NCBI GenBank assembly: GCA_900539665.1
Contig: UQCV01000003.1
Span: 1 to 64,000, forward strand
Source of the DNA: an uncultured Succinivibrionaceae bacterium
Lineage (GTDB): Bacteria > Pseudomonadota > Gammaproteobacteria > Enterobacterales > Succinivibrionaceae
Direction: 5' to 3'
Length of the DNA: 64,000 nucleotides
The notes below the pieces were generated by a model. That model was given only the letters and a program-made list of their open reading frames with translations. It was not told the DNA's origin and ran no database searches. Each line of letters opens with the position of its first letter. Position 1 is the stretch's first letter. Shown here piece after piece: positions 9,522 through 18,315 of this stretch. The translations under genes were made by a program, and so were the position numbers.

Positions 9522-10904
9522 TTAGAGCAATCTTCTTAGTAAAAGCTGCATGCCTAGCTTTTTAACTCTAGTGATCAATTTTTTAATTTCTTCTGGATAT
9601 GTATCGAAGCTTTGTAATTCCTCGTGTGAGGTTATTGGTTTGCTGTATTGCATGAGGAATAATCTTTCATGCATAAACTTTTCTTGTAGAAGATGGTTTA
9701 CATCATGTATGAGTAAGCCATTTTCAAGATCTAGTCCCCAAGCACGTGGATTAAAGTTGTTGCCGGTGATTAAAGTGTATTCACGGTCAATGCTAATGCC
9801 TTTGACATGGTAAGTGTTATTACCATTTTTCCATAAATTAACCTTTAAAGTCCCTTTTTTGATGTATTCTTCGTGATTAGCCACAAATTCTCTAAGGTTC
9901 ATTTCATAAAGGTATGGCACTGCTCCAACTTTATTAAATTCTTCACCTTCTCTAATGTAGAAGTCATTAGCAGTTTTGTCACCTACAAGCATGGTAACTT
10001 CAACCCCACGGTTTAAAGCTTGATTCAAGCTTTTTTGCATGGCTGACGGCAAATTAAAGTAAGGGGTGAACATAACGATCTTTTGTTCAGCAGCGTCTAT
10101 AAGCTGCACAATCGTTTTATTCAGTAGGTTGTTTTTACGCCCAAGCCCAACCAAAGGAGTGATACCAATCTTCTTGTTGCTGATTTCTTCCTTGTCGAAG
10201 TGGTAACCAGTATTACTTAGAATTTTTCTTAGGCCTTTGATTTCTAAAGATAGTTCTTTAGCCGTTGGAATGATAGTTTGGGTTAAATCTTGGACTGCAT
10301 TGTTCTGATGAAAAACATTTGTACAATAATTACACATCGCATCAGCTAGTTCATCAGAGACGATTTCATGATATCTATCAAGACGGAAGGCGGAGAATTT
10401 TTCCAAATATACGTTATTTAAGCTGGCGCCACTAAATAAAACCGTATCGTCGAAAACAAAACCTTTTAAATGCAGAACCCCAAAAACCTCACGTTTCTTT
10501 ACTGGAACCCCGTAAATGATAGGGTGAAGCAATTGTTTAGAGGCGAGTTCTCGGTACCATGCGTTATTACCAATCTGGGGACCTTTACCATGAAGTCCTC
10601 GCTGAGCGCGATGAAAATCGACATAAATACGTACGTAAAGCTGAGGATTTTTGGTAATAGCTTGATACAAAGCTTGCATTACTTCTTGCCCAGCTTCGTC
10701 ATTTTGCAAATAGAGCGCGCAAATGCAAATACGTTTTTTAGCTGAGGCAATAAGCTCAAGTATACGTTTTCTAAAGAGTTTTGGATCTTCAAGCACGTGG
10801 TAATCGTTTGGATCAACTGCTATTTGTGGTAGATTAGCAATTTGAGCCTTAGGGCCAAAGGAACCTCGACATAGAATTTTTTTAACAATGTTCTTAATAT
10901 TCAT
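9522..10904 (-). CDS. pssA: Phosphatidylserine synthase PssA (phospholipase D superfamily)
   Basis: Condenses CDP-diacylglycerol with serine, the committed step to phosphatidylethanolamine, as a peripheral membrane enzyme. There are two HKD-type motifs: LHLKGFVFDD near residue 152, and YHVKGISIDREY with GNNFNPRAWGLDLEN near residue 370. The second block is diagnostic of PssA among PLD proteins. Length 460 compares with 451 in E. coli. The start lies in a short 14-base gap after the aminopeptidase gene, so they are probably co-transcribed. Confidence 0.95.
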   Translation of the reverse strand: MNIKNIVKKILCRGSFGPKAQIANLPQIAVDPNDYHVLEDPKLFRKRILELIASAKKRICICALYLQNDEAGQEVMQALYQAITKNPQLYVRIYVDFHRAQRGLHGKGPQIGNNAWYRELASKQLLHPIIYGVPVKKREVFGVLHLKGFVFDDTVLFSGASLNNVYLEKFSAFRLDRYHEIVSDELADAMCNYCTNVFHQNNAVQDLTQTIIPTAKELSLEIKGLRKILSNTGYHFDKEEISNKKIGITPLVGLGRKNNLLNKTIVQLIDAAEQKIVMFTPYFNLPSAMQKSLNQALNRGVEVTMLVGDKTANDFYIREGEEFNKVGAVPYLYEMNLREFVANHEEYIKKGTLKVNLWKNGNNTYHVKGISIDREYTLITGNNFNPRAWGLDLENGLLIHDVNHLLQEKFMHERLFLMQYSKPITSHEELQSFDTYPEEIKKLITRVKKLGMQLLLRRLL

Positions 10905-10918
10905 TTTGGGCCTCTAAG

Positions 10919-12856
10919 TTAAAATGCAGCTGTTGCTTTAAGGAGCCAGCTAATCTCAAAATCTGATAAATGTTCTTTTACTAATTCACGTACCTTGAAA
11001 TGATAATCGTTGATCCAAGTGCGTTCATTTTCGGTCAACATGTCTTTGTTGATTAAACGTAGATCAAAAGGTACGAAGGTGATTGGAGCTAACGTTAGCA
11101 TTTCTGTTTGGTTGTTTTTGCGGATTAGCTCAGCGGCACTTAAATTTTCACATCTAATACCGTATTCGTTGTCCTTATAGTAGCCAGGTTCCACGGAAGT
11201 TACCATGCCTTGTTTTAGCGCAATTCGTGGTCCTCGAGGGGAGATGGCCTGTGGGCCTTCGTGAACATTGAGACAATGCCCGACCCCGTGACCGGTCCCA
11301 TGGTCATAATTAAGGCCATATTGCCACAAAGGGGCTCTAGCTACGACATCAATGCTGCTAGCATAGGTTCCTAATGGGAAACAAATGCGGTGTAAGGCAA
11401 TCAGGCCTTTAAGCACTAAGGTGAAGCGAGTTTTCATTTCTTCAGTTACACCTGGGCCTACCAAAATAGTACGGGTTATATCAGTCGTACCATCTACGTA
11501 TTGTCCCCCGCTATCGACCAAATAAAGTGGATCGAGACCTAGTGGTCTTGGGTTACCTAAATTCTTGTGGTTATAGTGAATAATTGAGGCATTAGGGCCT
11601 AAGGCTGAAATGGTATCGAAACTGGTTTCTAAAAAGCCTTCTTGTTCAGCTCTAAACTTATACAGTTGATCGCTAATAGTTTGTTCGTTTTGTTTTTTCG
11701 CTAATTCTAACGCAGCGTTATATTGGTTTTCACCGTTAGTGGTTGAGAAGAACGGCTCGGTAAGATGGTCTAACCAAGCTAAGAAACGACACATTGCTAC
11801 CGCGTCACGTTGATGACACTTTTTCATGCCAGCTAGTTCAGTTTGGTTCTTGCAGGCCTTAGGTAATTCACACAAATCTTCCCCAAAAACTAAAGTAGCG
11901 CCATTACGTGATAAATTTTCAATTAACCAAGCGTTAGTGGAGTTTGGATTAATGTAGACCTTATCTCCATTTTGGCCCAATCTTCTAGTAAGTTCTTCCA
12001 ATCCACTTTCTGGGTAATAATCAACTTTGCCAAAATGGTGCTGAAAATTTGATAATTCGGTTGCCGGGATCTTGTTTAGGTCTACAAACCACTCAATGTG
12101 TTCTGAAGAGTAGACTACAGCAAAGCTGTTTACTACCGGTAGGTTTGGTACATCGTGACCACGTACATTTAACAGCCAATTCACTGACTCGCTTTTCGTC
12201 AGAATGGTAGCGTCAACCTGTAGATCACGAAGTTTGCGGGCAATTAATTTGCGTTTTTCGACACTAGGACACCCATTATATTTATCTTCGTAAATATAAG
12301 CTGGCTTGATTTCAGGAGCGGCGTCTCTTTCGCTTGCTTTTAAACGATCAATAATATTGCCTTGGGTAAAGACTAATTCAATACTATCTTTTTTCAACTC
12401 TTGGCGTAAATCGCAACATTGTTGATGGCTGATGCATTTTGGGTCGATCCCTACTTTAGAACGAGGTTTAAGGACAGCTCGGAGCCAAGTAACGAGAGAC
12501 ATTTTTTTAAAGTGAAATGAATCCCACAGAGCGTGGTCTGTTTGTACCCGAGCTTGTAGAGTATAGCGACCATCCACAACAAGGGCGGCCGAGTTTTGCA
12601 GAGTAACTTCGTTACCTTCGTCATCTTGGCAGATTAAGGTGTTGTGCGCGGTTATTTTTTCCCCATCTTTTAAAATGGCAACTGTACCAGCAGATCCGGT
12701 AAAACCAGAAATATAAGATAGTCTTTCGGCTTCTTTGGGGATGTAATCAGATAAGTGCTCATCCACACGTGAAACAATAAGAGCATCCAAACCTTCGGTA
12801 GCAAGAAGAGCACGAAGTTGTAGGAGTCGGGTAGCGTAGATTGATTGAGAAATCAT
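10919..12856 (-). CDS. Xaa-Pro aminopeptidase, M24B family, three-domain type
   Basis: Removes an N-terminal residue before proline. At 645 residues it is the long three-domain form (two creatinase-like N-terminal domains plus a pita-bread catalytic domain), like eukaryotic XPNPEP1, rather than the 441-residue E. coli PepP. Metal and catalytic motifs visible: LVDSGGQYVDGTTDITRT (two Asp), GHGVGHCLNVHEG (His), SVEPGYY (Glu) and GIRCEN (Glu). Its ATG overlaps the stop of the preceding membrane-protein gene by one base (TAATG), indicating coupled translation. Confidence 0.93.
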   Translation of the reverse strand: MISQSIYATRLLQLRALLATEGLDALIVSRVDEHLSDYIPKEAERLSYISGFTGSAGTVAILKDGEKITAHNTLICQDDEGNEVTLQNSAALVVDGRYTLQARVQTDHALWDSFHFKKMSLVTWLRAVLKPRSKVGIDPKCISHQQCCDLRQELKKDSIELVFTQGNIIDRLKASERDAAPEIKPAYIYEDKYNGCPSVEKRKLIARKLRDLQVDATILTKSESVNWLLNVRGHDVPNLPVVNSFAVVYSSEHIEWFVDLNKIPATELSNFQHHFGKVDYYPESGLEELTRRLGQNGDKVYINPNSTNAWLIENLSRNGATLVFGEDLCELPKACKNQTELAGMKKCHQRDAVAMCRFLAWLDHLTEPFFSTTNGENQYNAALELAKKQNEQTISDQLYKFRAEQEGFLETSFDTISALGPNASIIHYNHKNLGNPRPLGLDPLYLVDSGGQYVDGTTDITRTILVGPGVTEEMKTRFTLVLKGLIALHRICFPLGTYASSIDVVARAPLWQYGLNYDHGTGHGVGHCLNVHEGPQAISPRGPRIALKQGMVTSVEPGYYKDNEYGIRCENLSAAELIRKNNQTEMLTLAPITFVPFDLRLINKDMLTENERTWINDYHFKVRELVKEHLSDFEISWLLKATAAF

Positions 12857-13599
12857 TATTTTGCCTCTGGCTTTAAGGTGCCATTACCATTATTAGTCGC
12901 ATTCTGAGCCGAAGTTTTGGCTTCAAGGTTGTCTTGGTCTGTTGAAGCCGGGGTGACATGGTATAAATTCCCGAGACGATCGGCGTAAAGACCTACAGTA
13001 GCGGTTTTTAATAACAAAAGCTCTGCTTTTTTCTTCAAAAGATGTCGTTCATGAAGTTGAATGACGGCAAGCATGCAATTACAGTAACATAACAGTAAAA
13101 ATAAAATAAGGATCGTGCGGATAACGAGTTCTGATTCGTTAGCAAAAATGATGAAGTAAACCCCAAAACCTGAGAACAAAAGGCAAATAAATCTAGTGCA
13201 AACATTTACCACAGGGGTAAAAATTGAGTTGTTTTGAGCTAGAGTTAAACAGGTCATATTAGTAAAAGAAAAAGCTAATAACGTAGCAGATGCGGCAATT
13301 TTAAGAAAAAGATCGTTCATGCCACTTACATCAAACCACACCATAATTAACCATAAGACTAGAGAAACGGCGTTAAAAATACAGGCAGGCAACCAAATGT
13401 ACATGGTTTTGCAACGTGATCTTAAAAATAGATTTATATTGAGGCCGAAATTAAAGAAGAATACTAAAAGCGCTGATAGAGCGATCTTTAAGTCAATAAA
13501 ATCGAAAGCAGGGTTGATTACATTCTTAATACCAATACATAAGGCAACGAGGGCCAACAGGGAAAGTGCAAGAAGCTGTATTTTTTTAAATTGAATCAT
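12856..13599 (-). CDS. Multi-pass membrane protein of unknown function
   Basis: Not recognised. The 247 residues show about six hydrophobic segments (roughly 7-24, 37-56, 68-90, 99-118, 130-150, 157-180). A basic, Leu-rich cytoplasmic stretch follows (ERHLLKKKAELLLLK), then a polar Asn/Ala/Thr-rich tail of about 45 residues. Positive charges after the last helix suggest a cytoplasmic C-terminus. It is the first gene of the run to the aminopeptidase, pssA, recG, AsmA-like and YihY-type genes, and is fused to the next by a TAATG overlap. An isolated TATAAT at 13649-13654 (minus strand) may be its -10; no good -35 is visible. Confidence 0.75.
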   Translation of the reverse strand: MIQFKKIQLLALSLLALVALCIGIKNVINPAFDFIDLKIALSALLVFFFNFGLNINLFLRSRCKTMYIWLPACIFNAVSLVLWLIMVWFDVSGMNDLFLKIAASATLLAFSFTNMTCLTLAQNNSIFTPVVNVCTRFICLLFSGFGVYFIIFANESELVIRTILILFLLLCYCNCMLAVIQLHERHLLKKKAELLLLKTATVGLYADRLGNLYHVTPASTDQDNLEAKTSAQNATNNGNGTLKPEAK

Positions 13600-13890
13600 A
13601 ACTGTAAGTCTCTATTCCTGTGGAGCTGTAAATATAGTACTGTATTGAATTATACTGTTTTTTGCCATTTATAAGCAGGAAACAGCTAGCAAATCGGTCA
13701 AAAAAAATAGTGTAAATGGACATTATGGAAGGACGATTGTTAGTAGAAAATTAAATTGTCGTTAAAACCTGTGCTAAATCGCAAAAAATGAATGCATAAT
13801 GCGAAAAAGTTGTGTATTCGGTAGAATAATTAAAAATAATTAGTTTGGCTTAAAAGACAGATAAACAATTGATAAACAAAGAGGTGCCTT

Positions 13891-15939
13891 ATGGATAGCA
13901 ATCCACTATTAGCTCAAGATTTATACCCCGCATTTAGTCGAGTTAAACCAGAACATATTAAACCGGCTATTACTAAGTTGATTGACGATTGTCGACGCAC
14001 GGTTGAGCGAGTGGTTAGTGATGAAGAAAATAAAGAGAATGCCACTTGGGATAGCCTAATTGCTCCAATTGATGAAGCACTGAGTGTTTTAGGTAAGGCA
14101 TGGGGGATTGTTACTCATTTAAATAGCGTAGTTTCATCTGATGAATTGCGCGAAGCGCACGACGAAATGCTCCCAATAGTTTCTGAATTTTATACTTGGT
14201 TAGGGCAAAACTATGAGTTATACCAAGCGTATAAAGACCTCTATGCTCATGATAGCTATTTGTTTATGGGAGAAGCGCAGCGTAGAGCAGTCGAACTTGA
14301 ACTTCGTGATTTTAAATTAAGTGGTATTGCGCTTGAAGCTGAAGATAAGAAACGTTTTGCGGAATTAAGAGCTAAGCTTTCTGAACTATGTTCTAAATTC
14401 TCCAACAATGTTTTAGATGCAACTAATGATTTTATCAAGCATGTAACAGACGTTGAAGAATTAAAAGGCCTACCAGAAAGCGCTTTAGCATTGGCTCGCC
14501 AGGAAGCCCAAGCTCATAATATGGACGGTTATATCTTAACCTTAAAATTGCCATCTTATTTGCCTGTTATGCAACATGCGGTTAATCGCCAATTACGTGA
14601 GGAAATGTATCGCGCATATGTGACCAGAGCATCTGAAATTGGCCCGGCTGCTTCTAAGTTTGATAATACAGAGATCATCAACGAAGAACTTAAGTATTCA
14701 ACTGAAATTGCTGAAATGCTTGGTTTTAATACTTACGCTGATCTGTCTTTAGCGACTAAGATGGCAGAATCAAAAGAACAGGTATTAGGTTTTCTTGAAG
14801 ATTTAGCAAAACGCTCTAAAGCCCAAGCTCAAGAGGAAGTTAAGGAAGTGCAAGCCTATGCTAAGAGCAAGGGGGTTTCAGACCTTAAACCTTGGGATTA
14901 TCCTTACTACAGCGAAATGCTAAAACAGGAAAAATACTCCATTTCTGATGAACAAATTAGACCGTACTTCCCGCTTAATAAAGTATTGTCAGGGCTATTC
15001 AATCTTGTAAAAAACTTATTTGGGATTGAAGTAAGACCTCATTTAGGAATGGATACCTGGCATAAAGATGTAAGTTTTTATGACATCCATGATAAAGATG
15101 GCAATTTACTAGGTGGGTTCTATACCGACCTTTATGCGCGTGAACGTAAGAATGGTGGGGCGTGGATGGATTCTTGCGTGGGACGCAGATATCGTCAAGA
15201 TGGCAGTCTGCAAACACCAGTAGCTTATCTCATCTGTAATTTTATGCCTCCAATTGGGGATAAACCAGCCCTTTTAAACCATGATGAAGTAGAAACTTTG
15301 TTCCATGAATTTGGTCATTGCCTCCATCATCTTTTAACTACAGTAGATGTAAGTAGTTTGGCGGGGATCAATAATGTGCCATGGGATGCAGTGGAAGTTC
15401 CAAGTCAGTTTATGGAAAATTTCACTTGGCAGCCTGAAGTTTTAGATTTATTGACTTGCCATGTAGATACTGGAGCTAAGTTACCAGCTGAACTCCTAGC
15501 GAATATGTTAGCCTCTCGTAATTATCATTCTGCTTTGGCGATGTTAAGACAGCTTGAATTTGCTATTTTCGATCTCAAAGTTTATGGGGTTAAAAAGCTT
15601 TCTGGGACCGTGCAGGAACTTTTAAACGAAGTAAGAAAAGAGGTTTCTGTTTTGCCAACTGCTGATTTTAATCGCTTCCAAAATAGTTTTACTCATATCT
15701 TTGCTGGTGGTTATTCTGCTGGGTACTATAGCTACAAGTGGGCAGAAGTCCTTTCATCTGATATTTTTGCTAAATTCGAAGAATCAGGTAATGTGATGAG
15801 TAGCGAAGTAGGCCATGAATATTTGCATAAGATTCTAGAAAATGGTGGTTCTCACGAATTCATGGAAATGTTTAAGAATTTTAGAGGACGTGAACCAAGC
15901 ATTGACGCACTTTTACGTCATAGCGGTATCAAAGCTTAA
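13891..15939 (+). CDS. prlC: Oligopeptidase A (M3 family zinc metallopeptidase)
   Basis: A cytoplasmic endopeptidase that degrades short peptides, including cleaved signal peptides. Length 682 matches E. coli (680). The zinc motif HEFGHCLHHLL (HExxH, near residue 470) is followed by the third ligand Glu in VEVPSQFMEN. The substrate-binding loop AGGYSAGYYSY is near residue 608. GAGGTG lies upstream of the ATG. In E. coli prlC is next to rsmJ; here rsmJ lies about 29 kb away (44787-45569). Confidence 0.97.
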   Translation: MDSNPLLAQDLYPAFSRVKPEHIKPAITKLIDDCRRTVERVVSDEENKENATWDSLIAPIDEALSVLGKAWGIVTHLNSVVSSDELREAHDEMLPIVSEFYTWLGQNYELYQAYKDLYAHDSYLFMGEAQRRAVELELRDFKLSGIALEAEDKKRFAELRAKLSELCSKFSNNVLDATNDFIKHVTDVEELKGLPESALALARQEAQAHNMDGYILTLKLPSYLPVMQHAVNRQLREEMYRAYVTRASEIGPAASKFDNTEIINEELKYSTEIAEMLGFNTYADLSLATKMAESKEQVLGFLEDLAKRSKAQAQEEVKEVQAYAKSKGVSDLKPWDYPYYSEMLKQEKYSISDEQIRPYFPLNKVLSGLFNLVKNLFGIEVRPHLGMDTWHKDVSFYDIHDKDGNLLGGFYTDLYARERKNGGAWMDSCVGRRYRQDGSLQTPVAYLICNFMPPIGDKPALLNHDEVETLFHEFGHCLHHLLTTVDVSSLAGINNVPWDAVEVPSQFMENFTWQPEVLDLLTCHVDTGAKLPAELLANMLASRNYHSALAMLRQLEFAIFDLKVYGVKKLSGTVQELLNEVRKEVSVLPTADFNRFQNSFTHIFAGGYSAGYYSYKWAEVLSSDIFAKFEESGNVMSSEVGHEYLHKILENGGSHEFMEMFKNFRGREPSIDALLRHSGIKA

Positions 15940-15960
15940 TAAACACGGCTTATAACATTA

Positions 15961-16012
15961 AAAATGCCAGTTAGGTTGTAGCTCATTTGGGGCTAAATCT
16001 AACTGGCATTTT
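15961..16012. terminator. Terminator between prlC and rnb
   Basis: AAAATGCCAGTTAG (15961-15974) pairs with CTAACTGGCATTTT (15999-16012) around a 24-base loop. The A-run on the left and T-run on the right let it serve both convergent genes. Confidence 0.9.
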
Positions 16013-16043
16013 AGTTAGTGTTTTAACTACCTAAATCTATATG

Positions 16044-18170
16044 CTAATCAGCAGGACGAGCCACGATAGTACGGGTATCGTCATCAATACGGGCTAACTG
16101 TACTTTAATAGTTTGGCTAAGTTCATAGCGTTTAGTGCCGTCAATCGTAATGATACCGGTAGTGTTATCTGAGACGATACGGGTACGGTCGGAGCAAATA
16201 AAACTACTTGGAATAAAGGCGCTAGCACCATTAGCGATGAGATGAACTCGGCAACCACCACGAGAAATATCAAAAATTTCCGCTTCAAATATAGTCCCGG
16301 CTTCGAGATCTGGCTTGAGGTAGTTGATGTACAACCAATCTTTTACGTTTCGTTCAGCGATACGATTATTCTTCTTAGCCAAATTCATGCCTTCGATAGT
16401 GGTATCGTCCGGAATTTTTGGTTGGCTATTTTTGTTTAAGAAAGATTTAATCAAACGATGATTGATCATGTCGCCGTATTTTCTAATTGGAGAAGTCCAA
16501 GTAGCGTAATAATCAAGACCTAAACCATAGTGTGGCCCTGGAACTGGAGACATTTCCGCAAAGGTTTGCATTTTACGTAGGCGGGCATCGAGGTAGGTGT
16601 TACCAGTTGAATCGATCCAACGTTTAACTGCAGAAAAACCAGCAATGCTTTCTAAGGTTTCTTGGTCTGCATATGGACATTCGTATTCTTTGAGTAAGGC
16701 AATAGTATCCTGCATTTTTTCAGGATCAATACCCATGTGAATATTAAAGATGCCGGCTTTAAAGTGTTCAGCTAAGAAACGCCCAGCGCAGGTGTTAGCC
16801 ACAATCATTGATTCTTCAACGATCTTATTGGCAATTCTACGGTGTACCACGATGATTTCTTTAAGAGCGCCATTGTCATCAAGAACGAAGTCGTAATCAG
16901 GCTTATCTCTAAAAACAGAGGCATGAATGCTTCTATAGGTCGAACGCGCTACGCAGAACTGTTCTAATAGCTTGATTTGTTCTTCGACGTGTGGAGTTGG
17001 CTTAAAGTCAGTTGGCTGACCTTCAAGGAAATCGGATACTTTATCGTAGATAAGCTTACCTTGAGATTTAATAACTGCAAGCATGAATCTCGTATTGTCG
17101 TGAATAACTTCACCATCAGCTTTGATGTGAATTTCGGCCACAATAACTTTACGTTCTTCATTTTCACGCAAAGAACAAAGGTCGTCACTCATGCGGCGTG
17201 GTAACATCGGAATGTCTCTACCAGGAAGGTAGATAGAAAAAGCTCTATGGGCTGCCTCTGCATCAAGTGGAGTATCTTCGGCGATATAACCGGTTGGATC
17301 CGCAATAGCGACCATAAGTTTCCAGCCACCTTCTGGGAGTGCTGAAACATAGAGTGCGTCATCCATATCCTTTGTTTTTTCACTGTCGATAGTGACAAAT
17401 GGTAAAGCAGTTAGATCTTCGCGTTCTAAGGCTTCATCTAAGAACGGATAGGCTCCTAAATCATCAGGACATTTCTTTGGTAAATCGAGTTCACGTAGCA
17501 CAACCCACCATGGAGCTTGTGGATCGTTTGCATAGGTAATGTATTCGGTAACTTCGGCCATATGGTATCTTTGTGTGTTCATAGCGTGTTCTTTAAGGTT
17601 AGCTATAACCCAATCACCTTCTTGTAAAACTACATCTTTACCGAGGGTGGATTTAGCTCGAATTACGTTGCGAATACAAGGATGGTCTGGTACGACATTA
17701 AGAAAACCATTAACGTATTTAACGCGCGCAAGGAAACGGGTTAAATATGGTTCGATTAAGGCGATTGGTTCAGCCTGTGAACGGTCACCATTAGTTTTAA
17801 TTTTGGCAGAAATACGATCCCCATGGATTAGGTTACGCATAGCTGGAGGCGGAATAAAGAAGCTATCGCGGCCATCAGTTTCTAAAAAGCCAAAACCCTT
17901 ATCCGTCGCTTTAACCACGCCTTCAATAAAGCCTGAACCAAGCGCGGTATTATTGTGATTAACATTGGTGTTTGGTTTGGTTGTTTGTGGCTGAGATAAT
18001 ACTGGTTTTTGTGGAGTTCGGTTGCCAGATTTTACGACGTTAGTTGGCTTGTTGTTGGTTTCGTTTTTAATTGGTTTGATAGCCGGGGTTTGATTTTGGT
18101 TGTCACCGGATTTTTTATTATCAGCTTTGTACTGTTTTTTAAGTTGCTGAAGAATTGGATTATTAAACAT
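16044..18170 (-). CDS. rnb: Exoribonuclease II (RNase II) with an N-terminal linker insertion
   Basis: A processive 3'-to-5' exoribonuclease for unstructured RNA. The start MFNNPILQQLKKQ matches E. coli RNase II. Then a polar Asn/Lys/Pro/Gln/Thr-rich stretch (about residues 15-78) is inserted before the cold-shock domain (EGVVKATDKGFGFLETDG). The RNB catalytic motif TIDSEKTKDMDDAL carries Asp262, 268, 270 and 271. YATWTSPIRKYGDMINHRL is the RNA-binding/arginine motif. A C-terminal S1 domain follows (FDISRGGCRVHLIANGASAF). At 708 residues it is about 64 longer than E. coli, which equals the insertion. Confidence 0.96.
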   Translation of the reverse strand: MFNNPILQQLKKQYKADNKKSGDNQNQTPAIKPIKNETNNKPTNVVKSGNRTPQKPVLSQPQTTKPNTNVNHNNTALGSGFIEGVVKATDKGFGFLETDGRDSFFIPPPAMRNLIHGDRISAKIKTNGDRSQAEPIALIEPYLTRFLARVKYVNGFLNVVPDHPCIRNVIRAKSTLGKDVVLQEGDWVIANLKEHAMNTQRYHMAEVTEYITYANDPQAPWWVVLRELDLPKKCPDDLGAYPFLDEALEREDLTALPFVTIDSEKTKDMDDALYVSALPEGGWKLMVAIADPTGYIAEDTPLDAEAAHRAFSIYLPGRDIPMLPRRMSDDLCSLRENEERKVIVAEIHIKADGEVIHDNTRFMLAVIKSQGKLIYDKVSDFLEGQPTDFKPTPHVEEQIKLLEQFCVARSTYRSIHASVFRDKPDYDFVLDDNGALKEIIVVHRRIANKIVEESMIVANTCAGRFLAEHFKAGIFNIHMGIDPEKMQDTIALLKEYECPYADQETLESIAGFSAVKRWIDSTGNTYLDARLRKMQTFAEMSPVPGPHYGLGLDYYATWTSPIRKYGDMINHRLIKSFLNKNSQPKIPDDTTIEGMNLAKKNNRIAERNVKDWLYINYLKPDLEAGTIFEAEIFDISRGGCRVHLIANGASAFIPSSFICSDRTRIVSDNTTGIITIDGTKRYELSQTIKVQLARIDDDTRTIVARPAD

Positions 18171-18315
18171 ATGTTTCCTGTATTTTTACGAATGGCTACC
18201 TGCCATCAGACATTTCCATTTTTTTTGCGCATGTTCGTATTTTAAAGGTAATTAAAGGCACTGTCTAAATATATTTATGTAAAGCCAACTTCGGTTCAAT
18301 TAGTCGGTTTATTCT

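Noticed and set aside
13649..13654. Perfect TATAAT on the minus strand upstream of the membrane-protein gene
   Set aside because: No -35 element at 16-18 bases; kept only as a remark, not as a promoter.
17539..17958. 139-codon plus-strand frame inside rnb
   Set aside because: Antisense shadow of a strongly conserved gene; composition is that of a reverse-frame translation.
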